NCBI RefSeq assembly: GCF_000767615.3
Contig: NZ_CP009553.3
Location: 3,720,001-3,784,000 of the forward strand
Source of the DNA: Pandoraea pnomenusa
Lineage (GTDB): Bacteria; Pseudomonadota; Gammaproteobacteria; Burkholderiales; Burkholderiaceae
DNA length: 64,000 nucleotides
Direction: 5' to 3'
Part shown: in pieces, positions 35,771 to 46,303 of the stretch
Layout: every line of letters starts with the position of its first letter
Position numbering within the stretch: the first letter of the stretch is position 1
Notes under the pieces: generated by a model
The model's input: only the letters and a program-made list of their open reading frames with translations
Database searches by the model: none
Told to the model about the DNA's origin: nothing
Position numbers and translations under genes: made by a program

Positions 35771-36181
35771 ATGCTGAGCCCGCATGAAATTGCCACGCTG
35801 TTGCTGGCAGCCGCATCCCTTGGACGCATCGATGCCGACGCGCTCGAGCCGCCGGAACTTGCCGCGCTCGAACAGGCGCGTCTGGTGCATGTCGACGTCG
35901 ATGCGGGACAAGCGAAAGTGATCGTGACCGAAGACGGTCATCGCGTATTGCGTCGTCTGGGCCTCGAGCGCCCCGTCGGCGAACGCGGCGACGCGTCGCG
36001 CATGGCGCGCAATTTGGGAGATGCCGAAAAACATGGGAACGGACGGCTTGCAACGATGCCGGCCACCGAATCGGCGAGCGCATCGTTCGACGCGCCGCCT
36101 CCGACCGGAACCGTCCGTGAATTGACGCGGGCAGCGGCGCTGCCCGCCGACGCGTCAGAGCGTCGCGAAAAACAGGCTTAG
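35771..36181 (+). CDS. Small conserved protein of unknown function
   Basis: 136 residues, soluble. The first 65 residues (MLSPHEIATLLLAAASLGRI, then a region ending VTEDGHRVLRRLG) look like a compact winged-helix-like domain. I recall similar MLSPHE... proteins in Burkholderia, but not a function. The remaining 70 residues are Ala/Glu/Arg-rich and probably disordered. ATG at 35771 has AAGGAG nine bases upstream. The last 27 bases overlap the end of the convergent YggT gene. Confidence 0.7.
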   Translation: MLSPHEIATLLLAAASLGRIDADALEPPELAALEQARLVHVDVDAGQAKVIVTEDGHRVLRRLGLERPVGERGDASRMARNLGDAEKHGNGRLATMPATESASASFDAPPPTGTVRELTRAAALPADASERREKQA

Positions 36182-36712
36182 GCGCGCCAGCACGATCAGC
36201 AGGATCTGCATCAGCAGGAACAGCCCCAACGGCGACAAGTCGAATCCACCCACCATCGGAATGACGCGACGGATCGGGCGCAGCAGCGGATCGAGCAGGT
36301 GCTGCAGAATCGGCATCGCGGTCGCGCGCGGATTGACCCACGACAGCACGGCCATCAGCAGTGTGAGCCACATCACGAGGTTGGCGCCCCACTTGGCCAC
36401 CAGCACCAGTGCCACCAGAAGACCGCGGGGAAACACCGATACGGGTGACACCCCCACGACCGCGGTGATCAGCACCAGATAGACGACGGCGCAAAGCCAG
36501 GCGCCAACCACGCACGCCCAGTCGATCCCGCCCACGCCCGGCAGAACGCGGCGCAACGGCAACACGATCCAGTTCGTGAACTGGAACACCCCTTGCGAGA
36601 GCGGATTACGCGGCGGCAGACGGGTGGCCTGCATCCACACACGCAGCAGCAGCAAGGCGCCGAACAGCGAGAAAACAAGGTCTAGCAACAGACGGGCGAT
36701 TTCGACGAGCAT
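36155..36712 (-). CDS. YggT-family membrane protein
   Basis: 185 residues with two copies of the YggT unit, each two membrane helices with a loop: NPLSQGVFQFTNWIVLPLRR and, in the second copy, PILQHLLDPLLRPIRRVIP. Double YggT proteins are common in beta-proteobacteria and have been linked to osmotic tolerance and to cell-division and envelope organisation. ATG at 36712 (MLVEIARLLLDLVF) is chosen because GGAG lies six bases upstream and the helix starts at once; a longer frame to 36754 lacks these. Confidence 0.9.
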   Translation of the reverse strand: MLVEIARLLLDLVFSLFGALLLLRVWMQATRLPPRNPLSQGVFQFTNWIVLPLRRVLPGVGGIDWACVVGAWLCAVVYLVLITAVVGVSPVSVFPRGLLVALVLVAKWGANLVMWLTLLMAVLSWVNPRATAMPILQHLLDPLLRPIRRVIPMVGGFDLSPLGLFLLMQILLIVLARLSLFFATL

Positions 36713-36776
36713 CTGGACTCCAACGGATAGTGCGGTCTTCCGCAAAACCGGCATTGTCGCACGCGTTCGCCCGAGT

Positions 36777-37949
36777 TCAATCGTGTCCTAACGCTTTGAG
36801 CGGGTGCGCCTCGTCCGTCCAGGGTGAGACAAAGAAGGCGTCGACGGCGGACACCGGAACATCGTCCAGCGTGGCATAGCGCCAGCGCGGCTGCTTGTCC
36901 TTGTCGATCAGCAGTGCGCGCACGCCCTCGACGAAGTCGCCGGTGGCGAACGCATGATGGCCGAGCCCCAGCTCCATGCGAAACGCGTCGGCCAGATCGA
37001 GACGACGCCCCTTCTGCAACTGCCGGTCGGTCACGCAAAGGCTAAGCGGCGAGCGTTGTATGAGCATGGCCAGCGTGTCGGCTGCCCATGGCGTCTGCAC
37101 ATCCTCGGCGAGCGACGCCACGATACCGTGGACATCCAATGCACTGAAATGTCGATCGAGCGTGGCGCGTACTTGCGCGAGCGGTGCGGCGTCGGCCCAC
37201 GTCAGGCCCAGAGGCAGGATGGCCGCGCGCAGTTGCGCGAGCGGATCGTCGGTGCCAAACGGGCCGGCCGTCATATTGCCCGCCAGGTCGCCATCCCTGT
37301 CGCCCGCAGGCGGCGCAGACCAGTCGAAACGGCGGATCAACTCGCGCAGTCGCTCCGGCGCATCGCCCTGCAGCCAGACATCGGCCAGCCCGCAGTACAA
37401 CGCGTCGGCGGCGGTAACGGTCGCGCCCGAGAGTCCCAAATAGCGCGCAAGCGTGGGCGCAAGATGTCCGAGGAACCAGCTCGCCCCCACATCGGGGAAC
37501 AATCCGATCCCCGTCTCAGGCATTGCCAGGCGCGTGCGGTCGGTCACGATGCGCAGCGCGGCCCCCTGGGCAACCCCCATGCCGCCGCCCATCACAATGC
37601 CGTCGAGCAGCGCGATATACGGCTTCGGATATCGGTGGATCAGATAGTCCAGACGATACTCGTCGACGAAAAACGCCTGATGCGCGTCGCGATGCTGAAT
37701 GCGGCTGTCGTAAAGCGCGCGGACATCTCCACCGGCACAGAATGCCTTCTCCCCCGCACCTTCGATCAGCACCGCACGCACCGCCGGGTCGGCGGCCCAC
37801 GCATTGAGCTGCGTCCACATGCTGCGCACCATGCCGTGGGTGATCGCATTCAAGGCGCGCGGCCGGTTCAGCGTAATGACGCCAAACCCATTGATCACGT
37901 CGAACAACACTTCGTCTTGCGCCTCAATGGCGCCGTCACGCAAATTCAC
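36777..37949 (-). CDS. 3-hydroxyisobutyryl-CoA hydrolase (enoyl-CoA hydratase superfamily)
   Basis: 390 residues, longer than simple enoyl-CoA hydratases and typical for HIBYL-CoA hydrolase of valine breakdown. LNRPRALNAITHGM and EKAFCAGGDVRALYD are the CoA-binding part; VMGGGMGVAQGAALRIVTDR and AMPETGIGLFPDVGASWFLG hold the family's active-site Glu/Asp positions. The C-terminal third is the extra domain of this group. The start is GTG at 37949 with GGAGG close upstream; a longer frame to 37997 lacks a ribosome site. It follows the acyl-CoA dehydrogenase gene on the same strand. Confidence 0.9.
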   Translation of the reverse strand: MNLRDGAIEAQDEVLFDVINGFGVITLNRPRALNAITHGMVRSMWTQLNAWAADPAVRAVLIEGAGEKAFCAGGDVRALYDSRIQHRDAHQAFFVDEYRLDYLIHRYPKPYIALLDGIVMGGGMGVAQGAALRIVTDRTRLAMPETGIGLFPDVGASWFLGHLAPTLARYLGLSGATVTAADALYCGLADVWLQGDAPERLRELIRRFDWSAPPAGDRDGDLAGNMTAGPFGTDDPLAQLRAAILPLGLTWADAAPLAQVRATLDRHFSALDVHGIVASLAEDVQTPWAADTLAMLIQRSPLSLCVTDRQLQKGRRLDLADAFRMELGLGHHAFATGDFVEGVRALLIDKDKQPRWRYATLDDVPVSAVDAFFVSPWTDEAHPLKALGHD

Positions 37950-38054
37950 TCGCCCTCCTTCCGGATCATGTCCCGCGGCACACCCTGCCCGCGCCAACGG
38001 GAGTCATCTCGCGAAATCGTTCGTCTCGCGCCACCACGGGTATCGATGCGTGAC

Positions 38055-39188
38055 TCAGCCCAGCGCGCGGGCGATCACCTGGCGTTGAATCTCGCTGGTG
38101 CCTTCGTAAATCTGGGTAATGCGGGCGTCGCGGTAATGACGCTCCACCGGGTAGTCCTCGAGATATCCGTACCCACCGTGGATCTGGATCGCATGCGAGC
38201 ACACCCACTCGGCCAACTCGGAAGCGTAGAGTTTTGCCTGCGACGCCTCCGACAGGCACGGCATGCCCTGCGTTCGCAGCGCCGCCGCGTGAAGAATCAG
38301 GAATCGCGCCGCATTGATGCGCGTGGTCATGTCGGCCAGCATGTTGGCGATGCTCTGGTGTTCGCGGATCGGCTTGCCGAACTGCTGACGCTCGTTCGCA
38401 TATTGCAGCGCCGCCTCGAATGCCGCACGCGCAATGCCAAGCGCCTGTGCCGCAATGCCGATGCGGCCGCCTTCCAGGTTCGACAGCGCGATCTTCAGCC
38501 CCTGTCCCGGCTCGCCCAGCATCGCGTCGTCGCCCACTTCGCAATCGACCAGGGTGATCGGACACGTGTCTGAGGCCCGGATACCGAGTTTGTGTTCGGG
38601 ACGCCCCACCTCGAAGCCCGGGGTGTCGGTCGGCACGATGAACGCCGAGATGCCGCGCTTGCCCGCCGCGGGGTCCGTCACGGCAAACACGATCGCCACG
38701 CCGGCCCGCTTGCCGTTCGTCACGAACTGCTTGCTGCCGTTGAGCACCCATTTGTCGCCGTGGCGCTCGGCGCGCGTGCGCAAGTTGTTCGCCTCGGATC
38801 CGGCCTGGGGCTCCGTCAGGCAGAACGCGCCGATCTTCCGGCCGGCGGCGAGATCGGGCAGCCAGCGCCGGCGCTGCGCGTCCGTGCCGAACTTCAGGAT
38901 CGGCGCGCACCCCACGGAATTGTGGACGGACATCATCGTCGCGGTCGACGCACAGCCGACCGCGATTTCTTCCATTGCCAGTGCGTAGGCCGTGTAATCG
39001 GTGTAAGAACCGCCGTACTGCTCCGGCACCATCATGCCAAGCAGGCCTAGCTCGCCCATCTGCGCGACCATGGCGTCGGGCAGTGCACAGTCCCGATCCC
39101 ATTGCGCGGCGTTCGGCGCCAGCTGTTCGCTGGAGAACGTGCGCGCCATGTCGCGAATCATGCGTTGGTCTTCGGTATAGAAATCCAT
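38055..39188 (-). CDS. Acyl-CoA dehydrogenase (short/branched chain type)
   Basis: 377-residue FAD enzyme making the alpha-beta double bond in acyl-CoA and passing electrons to [19 protein letters not shown] and [13 protein letters not shown] are the FAD and acyl-binding segments; the catalytic base is Glu362 in [18 protein letters not shown], the position used by short-chain and isobutyryl-CoA dehydrogenases. It lies with a 3-hydroxyisobutyryl-CoA hydrolase gene (105-base gap), suggesting isobutyryl-CoA or a similar branched substrate. It is divergent from the acyl-CoA synthetase gene. Confidence 0.92.
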   Translation of the reverse strand: MDFYTEDQRMIRDMARTFSSEQLAPNAAQWDRDCALPDAMVAQMGELGLLGMMVPEQYGGSYTDYTAYALAMEEIAVGCASTATMMSVHNSVGCAPILKFGTDAQRRRWLPDLAAGRKIGAFCLTEPQAGSEANNLRTRAERHGDKWVLNGSKQFVTNGKRAGVAIVFAVTDPAAGKRGISAFIVPTDTPGFEVGRPEHKLGIRASDTCPITLVDCEVGDDAMLGEPGQGLKIALSNLEGGRIGIAAQALGIARAAFEAALQYANERQQFGKPIREHQSIANMLADMTTRINAARFLILHAAALRTQGMPCLSEASQAKLYASELAEWVCSHAIQIHGGYGYLEDYPVERHYRDARITQIYEGTSEIQRQVIARALG

Positions 39189-39635
39189 GTTCTGTCTCCC
39201 GCGCCATGGCGTTGTCCGAATGGACCGCCGGCGCCTTTGCGATGTCGATGGATCCAGTGTAGGGATCGCACCGTATTGGCACCATAGCCAAAAACGGCAA
39301 ATTGCATGAGCGGAATTGCCATCGGAATCGACCGATCTCCCCCTCGGTAAAACCCTTACCGCATCTGACGCAATGATCGGGGCCAGTCCCCGTAACGCCC
39401 GTCGCCCGGTCCCCGCGCGGGTTTCGGAGTGGATAAATCCATCACCAACTCTGACCCGTTTGGACATTGCCTGCGCCTGACGCCACGCATTACGATGAAT
39501 TTCGACTTTGCCCCACCCAGCCCCGATAGCGTCGCGCCCCCACCCAGACGGCGCAAGGGGCGGTCGGCGGCCGGTATTCGCCCGATCGGATGGCGAATCC
39601 CCCGACGACCGGCTTCCGACTACAGGAGACAACCC
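39189..39635. other. Divergent promoter region of the acyl-CoA cluster
   Basis: 447 bases between the two divergent transcription units. The frame of the synthetase gene is open leftwards to 39429, but this part is Arg/Pro-rich and does not look translated. No clear operator could be picked out; the AraC regulator at 42270 is a candidate to act here. Confidence 0.55.
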
Positions 39636-41297
39636 ATGATTTCGGATTATGCCGACACGTACCGGACGTTCGACCTCGATGCCACGGTGCGCGCCGTGCT
39701 GCACGGCAATCTCGAGGCGATGAACGCCTGCGTCGAGTGCTGCGACCGCCACGCGCTGCCCGGGCGCATCGCCCTTTTCTGGGAAGGCAGGGACGGCACG
39801 AGCCAGACCTGGACGTTCCGGCAATTGCAAACGCTCTCCGCACGCTTCGCCAACTTCCTGCGCGAACAGGGCGTGCAGCCGGGCGACCGCGTGAGCGGCC
39901 TGCTCCCGCGCACGCCGGAGCTGCTCGTGACGATTCTCGGCACCTGGCGCGCGGGGGCGGTGTATCAGCCGTTGTTCACGGCATTCGGCCCCAAGGCCAT
40001 CGAACATCGGCTGAGCAGCGCGCAAAGCAAGCTCGTCGTCACTGACGGCGCCAACCGCGCCAAGCTCGAAGAAGTGGCCAACTGCCCGCCGGTGGCAACG
40101 GTCGGCGGCCCCCGCGGCCAGGGCGTGCGACGCGGCGACTTCAGCTTCTGGCACGAGATCGAGCGGCACGGCGCCGACTTCGAACCCGTCATGCGCCGCG
40201 GCGACGACCCTTTCCTGATGATGTTCACTTCGGGCACCACGGGCGCGGCCAAACCGGTCATGGTGCCGCTGCGCGCCATCATCGCATTCGCCGGCTACAT
40301 GCGCGACGCCGTCGACCTGCGACCGACCGACACGTTCTGGAACATTGCCGATCCGGGGTGGGCCTACGGGCTCTACTACGCCGTGACGGGGCCGCTGGCG
40401 CTGGGCATCCCCACCACCTTCTACGACGGGCCGTTCACGGTCGAGAGCACCTACCGGATCATTCAGAAGCTGGGCGTCACCAACCTTGCCGGTTCGCCGA
40501 CCGCGTATCGTCTGCTGATCGCCGGCGGTGACACCGCCGCCGCCCCGCTCAAGGGGCAGTTGCGCGCGGTGTCGAGCGCCGGCGAGCCGCTCAACCCCGA
40601 GGTCATTCGCTGGTTCGCGCAGCACCTCGGCGTCACGATTCACGACCACTATGGACAGACCGAACTGGGCATGGTCGTGTGCAACCATCATGCGCTGTCG
40701 CATCCCGTGCAGGCAGGCGCCGCCGGCTTCGCCTCGCCTGGCCATCGCGTGGTCGTGCTCGACGACGAGGGCCGCGAATGCCCGATTGGCCAGCCCGGCG
40801 TGCTCGCGCTCGACCGAAAGCAGTCGCCGCTCATGTGGTTCGGTGGCTACTGGGAGCGGGAAACACCGGCATTCGTTGGTGACTACTATCTCTCCGGCGA
40901 CACCGTCGAGCGCAATGAAGACGGCAGCATCAGCTTCGTCGGGCGCAACGACGACGTGATCACGTCGGCGGGCTATCGCATCGGCCCGTTCGATGTCGAG
41001 AGCGCCCTGATCGAGCACCCCGCGGTGGTCGAGACTGCCGTGGTCGGCAAACCGGACCCCGAGCGCACCGAGCTGGTCAAGGCCTTCGTGGTACTGCACC
41101 CGCAATTCGCGCCAACGGACACCCTCGCGCGCGAGCTGCAGGAGCACGTCCGACACCGCCTGTCCACGCACGCCTATCCGCGTGAAGTCGAATTCGTCGC
41201 CGAGTTGCCCAAAACGCCGAGCGGCAAACTCCAGCGATTCATCCTGCGCAATCAGGAAATTGCCAAGGCCGCGCAGGCGTCGGCCGGCGCTCACTGA
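39636..41297 (+). CDS. AMP-forming acyl-CoA synthetase (ACSM/acetyl-CoA-synthetase-like)
   Basis: 553 residues. The AMP-binding P-loop is [39 protein letters not shown] and the catalytic lysine in [12 protein letters not shown] follow in order. The sequence is closer to the medium- and branched-chain ACSM group than to true acetyl-CoA synthetase. It activates a carboxylic acid to feed the adjacent dehydrogenase and SDR. ATG at 39636 has CAGGAGA upstream. Confidence 0.9.
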   Translation: MISDYADTYRTFDLDATVRAVLHGNLEAMNACVECCDRHALPGRIALFWEGRDGTSQTWTFRQLQTLSARFANFLREQGVQPGDRVSGLLPRTPELLVTILGTWRAGAVYQPLFTAFGPKAIEHRLSSAQSKLVVTDGANRAKLEEVANCPPVATVGGPRGQGVRRGDFSFWHEIERHGADFEPVMRRGDDPFLMMFTSGTTGAAKPVMVPLRAIIAFAGYMRDAVDLRPTDTFWNIADPGWAYGLYYAVTGPLALGIPTTFYDGPFTVESTYRIIQKLGVTNLAGSPTAYRLLIAGGDTAAAPLKGQLRAVSSAGEPLNPEVIRWFAQHLGVTIHDHYGQTELGMVVCNHHALSHPVQAGAAGFASPGHRVVVLDDEGRECPIGQPGVLALDRKQSPLMWFGGYWERETPAFVGDYYLSGDTVERNEDGSISFVGRNDDVITSAGYRIGPFDVESALIEHPAVVETAVVGKPDPERTELVKAFVVLHPQFAPTDTLARELQEHVRHRLSTHAYPREVEFVAELPKTPSGKLQRFILRNQEIAKAAQASAGAH

Positions 41298-41364
41298 GCA
41301 TTGACGCGGCACATCGTGGGCGTCGCACCTCGTCGCGTTTTATCACTTTCAGGACTCGCAACTC

Positions 41365-42132
41365 ATGCAAATCAAGGATCGTGTTTTTCTTGTCACCGGC
41401 GCATCGTCAGGTCTGGGTGCGGCCACCGCCCGCATGTTCGTCGACGCAGGCGCCAGGGTGGTGCTCGGTGACATCAACGCCGAGGCGGGCGCGAAGCAGG
41501 CCGACGCGTTGGGCAAAGCCGCCCGCTTCGTTGCGACCGACATTACCCGGGAAGACGACGTGCAGCGTCTCGTCGACACGGCGACGTCAGCCTTCGGGCA
41601 ACTGAACGGCGTGGTGAACTGCGCGGGCCTCGTGACCGGCGAGCGCATCCTGGGCAAGCAGGGTCCGCACCGGCTCGACAGCTTCGCGCGCATCGTCAAC
41701 GTCAATCTGATCGGCACATTCAACGTACTGCGCATCGCCGCCGCCGCCATGGCGGAAGGCGAGGCGGATACCGAAGGCGAGCGCGGGGTGGTGGTCAACA
41801 CAGCGTCGGTGGCGGCGTTCGACGGGCAGATCGGTCAGGCGGCGTATGCGGCGTCGAAGGGCGGCGTGGCTGCGCTCACGCTTCCCGCGGCGCGCGAGCT
41901 TGCGCGCGTGGGCGTGCGCGTGGTGACGATCGCACCGGGGATTTTCGAGACGCCCATGATGGCCGGCATGACGCCGGAAGTGCAGGCAGCGCTGGGCGCC
42001 TCGGTGCCCTTCCCTCCCCGGTTGGGCCGTCCGTCGGAGTATGCGGCACTGGTGCGCCATATCGTCGAGAACACCATGCTCAACGGAGAAGTGATCCGCC
42101 TTGACGGCGCTCTGCGCATGGCGCCGAAATGA
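41365..42132 (+). CDS. SDR-type 3-hydroxyacyl-CoA dehydrogenase (type II, HSD10-like)
   Basis: 255 residues. The NAD-binding TGASSGLG (11-18), the acidic D36 of LGDINAE that prefers NAD+, NCAGLV, and the catalytic set S148, Y161, K165 are all present. The insert [20 protein letters not shown] and the segment [20 protein letters not shown] are typical of 17-beta-HSD10-like enzymes, which oxidise 3-hydroxy-2-methylbutyryl-CoA or 3-hydroxyacyl-CoA. It follows the synthetase gene by 67 bases, so both are likely in one operon. Confidence 0.92.
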   Translation: MQIKDRVFLVTGASSGLGAATARMFVDAGARVVLGDINAEAGAKQADALGKAARFVATDITREDDVQRLVDTATSAFGQLNGVVNCAGLVTGERILGKQGPHRLDSFARIVNVNLIGTFNVLRIAAAAMAEGEADTEGERGVVVNTASVAAFDGQIGQAAYAASKGGVAALTLPAARELARVGVRVVTIAPGIFETPMMAGMTPEVQAALGASVPFPPRLGRPSEYAALVRHIVENTMLNGEVIRLDGALRMAPK

Positions 42133-42269
42133 AGCACCCGGCGCAACCCGCGCCGAAAGCGAAATCGGACAGCACCGATCCGTGATTCGGATGGTGCCGG
42201 ATTCGTCGATGGAGGCCGGACTGCTAGAATCCTTGCGTCCCCCTGCTACGACGTTCCGTTTCGCGACGC

Positions 42270-43280
42270 ATGGAAAAAGGCAGCATCTCGATACACTTCG
42301 TTATCAACGCATTGGCGCACGTCGAGCGACTCGGCGGCGATTCGGCGGCATTGCTGCGAGCCGCCGACATCGCCCCGTCGTTGCTCAACCATCCGCAGGG
42401 CCGCGTGTCGGCTGACCGCTATGCGCATTTGTGGCGACTGATCAGCCTCGCACTCGACGACGAATTCTTCGGGCAGGATTCGCGGCGCATGAAGGTCGGC
42501 AGTTTCGCGATGCTGTGTTACAGCGTTGTCGCCTGTCATACGCTGGAGCAGGCGTTGCAGCGTGCGTGCCGCTTCATGGGTCTGCTGCTCGACGACCTCG
42601 AAATGCAACTCGTGCAGGACGGCGATCTGGCGCGGCTCGAAGTGCATGAGCGACCGGATATGCAGGCGCCGAGGATCTTCGGTCATGAAACCCTGCTGAT
42701 TCTGTTCTACGCCCTGACTTGCTGGCTGATCGCCCGCCGTGTGCCGTTGAGCACCGCCTATTTCGCCTATCCCGAGACGGTCTACAGCGACGAATACCGA
42801 ACGATGTACTCGCCGCGGCTGGTCTTCAACGCGCCGCACACGGCCATCGAATTCGACGCGACGTGCCTCGCGTTGCCGGTGGTGCAGAACGAGGTCTCCG
42901 TGAAGGACTTTCTGCGCGCCGCGCCGGGCAACATCATCCTCAAGTACAAAAACACGAAGGGAATGGTGGCTCGCGTGCGCCGACGCCTGAAGGCGATGCC
43001 GACAGACAGCTGGCCGGCATTCGACGCGTTGGCTGGCGAATTCCACACCACGGCCTCGACGTTGCGACGTCGGCTGGAAGAGGAAGGCCAGTCGTATCAG
43101 TCGATCAAGGACCAATTGCGACGCGATCTCGCGATCCATGCGCTGTGTCACACGTCCAAGCCGATGATGGAGATCGCCCTGTCGTTGGGTTTCGCCGATC
43201 CGAGCGCGTTTTTTCGCGCCTTTCGGAAGTGGACGGGGGCCCGTCCGGGCGATTACCGGCGGCAGGCCGTAGAGGCCTGA
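42270..43280 (+). CDS. AraC-family regulator with arabinose-binding-like N-domain (MmsR/OruR type)
   Basis: 336 residues. The N-terminal PF12625-type domain starts at ISIHFVINALAHVERLGGDS; the C-terminal double HTH runs from FDALAGEFHTTASTLRRRLE through DLAIHALCHTSKPMMEIALS to LGFADPSAFFRAFRKWTGARP. Such regulators often activate amino-acid or fatty-acid catabolic genes beside them. It lies 137 bases behind the SDR gene. Confidence 0.9.
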   Translation: MEKGSISIHFVINALAHVERLGGDSAALLRAADIAPSLLNHPQGRVSADRYAHLWRLISLALDDEFFGQDSRRMKVGSFAMLCYSVVACHTLEQALQRACRFMGLLLDDLEMQLVQDGDLARLEVHERPDMQAPRIFGHETLLILFYALTCWLIARRVPLSTAYFAYPETVYSDEYRTMYSPRLVFNAPHTAIEFDATCLALPVVQNEVSVKDFLRAAPGNIILKYKNTKGMVARVRRRLKAMPTDSWPAFDALAGEFHTTASTLRRRLEEEGQSYQSIKDQLRRDLAIHALCHTSKPMMEIALSLGFADPSAFFRAFRKWTGARPGDYRRQAVEA

Positions 43281-43369
43281 CGCGGCGCGACCGACCCGGT
43301 CCGCGCCGACGGATACCGCTCGCGCCCGATTCGGCCGGATCGGACTTCAGCCGTTGGGCGAACCTGACT

Positions 43370-44725
43370 TCAGGCGGTACGTGCCTTGGCTTGCGCCGGG
43401 TTGTCCTGCGCGTCGTCATCGAGTTCGATGCGCTTGACTTCGCCGAGCAGAAGCAAATAGCAAAGCACGCCCGCAATCGCGAACAGGCTGATGAGGCCCA
43501 GGGCCCAACCGAACGATCCGGTGGCCTTGACGATGAACCCAATGGCGATCGGCGTGACGATGCCCGAGAGATTACCCGCGAAGTTCACGGCCCCGCCCGT
43601 GATTCCGACCATGCCCTTCGGCGCGATGTCGGCAACGAGCGACCACGATGCCGAAGCCACGCCTTGCGCGAAGAACGCGAACGACATGATGGCGATGACG
43701 AGCCAGTTGGCGTCCGTGAGGACGGTGAGCGACATCGTTGGCACCAGCAGCAAGCCGGTGACGATCGGCGTCTTGCGCGCGGTCCCCACGGCAACGCCGC
43801 GCCGTAGCAACCAGTCCGAGAGCAGGCCGCCGCAGACCACGCCGATCGACGCGGCGACGAACGGCACCGAGGTCATGCCGCCGGCCTTGAGCACCGTCAT
43901 GTGACGTTCCGTGATCAGGTAGGTCGGGAACCAGGTCAGGAAGAAATACAGCGACGACAGCGACGCGAATTTGCCCACGCAGATCGCAATGATCTGGCGG
44001 TTGCGGAACAACACCAGCAGCTTGCGCCACGGGAATTTCTGCGGCGCCGCGCGAGCTTCGGAGCGTGATTCGACGAGCGCGCCGCCGCTGCGGATATGCG
44101 CGAGTTCGGCGGCATTCACCCAGGCGCACTTGTCCGGATCCCGGTAGCCCGCGAACCAGACACCGGCCCAGACGATGCCCATCAATCCGGTGGCGTAGAA
44201 GATCTCACGCCAGCCCCACGTATGCGCGATCCAGAACAACAGCGGGGTGAGCGCCGCCATGCCGATGTACTGGCCGACAAGGTAAATGCTCGTCGCCACG
44301 CCTCGCTCGCGTTGCGCAAACCAGATCGACACCACGCGGTTGTTCACCGGGAACGTCGGCGCTTCGGCTACGCCCACGCCAAGGCGCATGCCGAACAGCG
44401 TGACGAAGCGTGACGTGAATCCCTGCAGGAACGTCAACACCGACCAGCTCAGGATGGCGATCCCGTAAATGGCGCGCGTGCCGAACCGATCGATGACCCA
44501 GCCGCCGGGAATGTTGGCGATCACATAGGTCCACGCGTACGCCGAAAAAATGAAGCCGAGCTCCACGGGGCCGAGACCGAACTCCTGTTTGAGCATGGGT
44601 GCGGCCACGGAAAGATTGGCCCGGTCGACATAGTTGATGACCGTGCCGACGAAGACCAGAAAGAGCATCCAGTAGCGCACGCGCGACGGGCGCTGCGAGG
44701 ATGACGGGGTCGGAGAAACTGACAT
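43370..44725 (-). CDS. MFS transporter, anion:cation symporter family
   Basis: 451 residues, twelve helices. WMLFLVFVGTVINYVDRANL is the family start (as in glucarate, galactarate and tartrate transporters), with the loop GGWVIDRFGTRAIYG between helices 2 and 3 and EAPTFPVNNRVVSIWFAQRE near helix 4-5. It imports a sugar acid or another small organic anion. It lies 89 bases after the porin gene on the same strand, suggesting that the porin brings the same substrate across the outer membrane. Confidence 0.9.
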   Translation of the reverse strand: MSVSPTPSSSQRPSRVRYWMLFLVFVGTVINYVDRANLSVAAPMLKQEFGLGPVELGFIFSAYAWTYVIANIPGGWVIDRFGTRAIYGIAILSWSVLTFLQGFTSRFVTLFGMRLGVGVAEAPTFPVNNRVVSIWFAQRERGVATSIYLVGQYIGMAALTPLLFWIAHTWGWREIFYATGLMGIVWAGVWFAGYRDPDKCAWVNAAELAHIRSGGALVESRSEARAAPQKFPWRKLLVLFRNRQIIAICVGKFASLSSLYFFLTWFPTYLITERHMTVLKAGGMTSVPFVAASIGVVCGGLLSDWLLRRGVAVGTARKTPIVTGLLLVPTMSLTVLTDANWLVIAIMSFAFFAQGVASASWSLVADIAPKGMVGITGGAVNFAGNLSGIVTPIAIGFIVKATGSFGWALGLISLFAIAGVLCYLLLLGEVKRIELDDDAQDNPAQAKARTA

Positions 44726-44814
44726 GATGAGTCTCGTTGAATCGGGCAATGCGTGGGGGTCGATGCCCCGCCGCGGGAAAACCTGCGCTCGCCCACGCAG
44801 GAGGACGTGGCGAC

Positions 44815-45903
44815 TTAGAAGCTGTGATACATGCCCAGGCGCAGCAATACCTGATCGTGGTTGCTCGATGCACCGATCGGATACGAAGCGGCGTGGTTGT
44901 TGCCGGCTGCGGCGATATACGTCACTTGCGCCTGCAACTGGGTACGTTTCGAAAACGAGTACAGATCACCCGCTTCCATCTGGTTGTAGTGCGTATGGTT
45001 GAACGACGAATAGGAATAGCCCAACGTGAGCGCGTTCGCTTCCGTCACGCGATACTCCGTACCGACGTCGTAGTTGAACATATTGCCCGAGCCACCCGGG
45101 GCGCGAACCTCGCTGCGCGTGTAGAGCGCGTGCACATTCCAGCGCGACGAGATGCGGTACGAGGCGCCGATGCCCGTATTGTTCACGGCGTCCGACCTGA
45201 AGACATTCGTTGTCGACAGCCCTGACTGGCCGAAGATGGACGAGATGCCCAGACGCGACGAGAAATCGAACGTCCGCTTGTTGATGCTCACGTAGGTCGC
45301 CGCCACGGACAGCGGTCCGTTGTCGTACTTCAGGTATGCCCCCATCGTGCGACCCAGCGCATTGCCGCCGGCAAAGCCATACATCAGACCACCGGTCAAA
45401 CCATGGAAGCTCGCGCTGTTCCACTTCACCGCATTATCGATCTGCGAAGAATTGGCCAGATTGTCCAGGTTTCCCGGATGATAAGCGTACAGATTGTGTT
45501 GCCAGAAGCCGTTCGAATAGCGAATCGAGACATCCTGCATGAAATCGGTTTGATGGCCGATCGACACCGTCCCGAAACGGTCGCTCGACAGACCGACCCA
45601 TGCCTGACGGTTCCAAAGCACACCGCTGTTGATCAGCGCGCCGGTATTCGTGTTGAAGCCCTGCTCCAGCTGGAACACGGCCGCCAGTCCGCCGCCAAGA
45701 TCTTCCCGCCCCTTCAGACCGAAACGATCCGGTTGCCCGATGCCGGCATCCGTCTTGAACAAACGACCGCCGCCCTGATTGCTCACGTACGTGAGGCCAT
45801 CGTCGACCGTTCCGTAAATCTGCAACGAATTGCCTGCGGCATGTGCCGCGCCAGCGCATGCCAAAAGGCAGGCGATGCCGATATTGCGTCTCTTCACCTT
45901 CAA
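44815..45903 (-). CDS. OmpC-type general porin
   Basis: 362 residues, of the Gram-negative porin_4 family common in Burkholderiaceae. A signal peptide ends at AAHA; the mature start GNSLQIYGTVDDGLTYVSNQ, the segment LKGREDLGGGLAAVFQLEQG and the C-terminal LRLGMYHSF with final Phe are diagnostic. It should form a trimeric 16-strand channel. It is followed by an MFS gene and preceded by an IclR regulator gene, so it is probably substrate-induced. Confidence 0.95.
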   Translation of the reverse strand: MKVKRRNIGIACLLACAGAAHAAGNSLQIYGTVDDGLTYVSNQGGGRLFKTDAGIGQPDRFGLKGREDLGGGLAAVFQLEQGFNTNTGALINSGVLWNRQAWVGLSSDRFGTVSIGHQTDFMQDVSIRYSNGFWQHNLYAYHPGNLDNLANSSQIDNAVKWNSASFHGLTGGLMYGFAGGNALGRTMGAYLKYDNGPLSVAATYVSINKRTFDFSSRLGISSIFGQSGLSTTNVFRSDAVNNTGIGASYRISSRWNVHALYTRSEVRAPGGSGNMFNYDVGTEYRVTEANALTLGYSYSSFNHTHYNQMEAGDLYSFSKRTQLQAQVTYIAAAGNNHAASYPIGASSNHDQVLLRLGMYHSF

Positions 45904-46303
45904 CTCCTGTTGGGCTCCCTGACGTGTCGAGGCGGGCCGCGCCCCCCCTGTGCCGGAACCGTCGACGTCATCGACGTTCCGTCCAATGCGTCATTTTTGT
46001 CTTATCTATGAAACGATGGTTAATAGGTGAGACAATTATGTCGAAGAGGATTTGGCGCGACAAGCAGAAAATTAGTTGGGAGTCATTGATGTTGCGCAAA
46101 CGCTAATGAAAAAACTTGCGCGCAGCAGGGCGAAGGCGCGGAGACATCGCAGGGGCGCGCCGTGGGCTCTGAACAGAGAAGGCACCGGGTCCGACGGGCC
46201 GAGGGCGGGGATACGCGAGGTCGTTCGACCGCCCTACCCGTCTGGGTGCAATGCTGAGGTGGACCGGCGCGAGACGACGCGCCGGCCAATCGGAAAACCG
46301 GCG
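45904..46303. other. Intergenic region between the IclR gene and the porin gene
   Basis: 400 bases that must hold the porin promoter. The porin-proximal half contains an AT-rich stretch near 45990-46085 suited to a promoter. No operator palindrome stands out and no gene is seen. Confidence 0.55.

Noticed and set aside
38055..41312. A minus-strand frame of 1085 codons joining the acyl-CoA dehydrogenase to sequence opposite the synthetase gene
   Set aside because: Only the part up to 39188 has family motifs. The rest is antisense to the acyl-CoA synthetase and open because of high GC at third positions.
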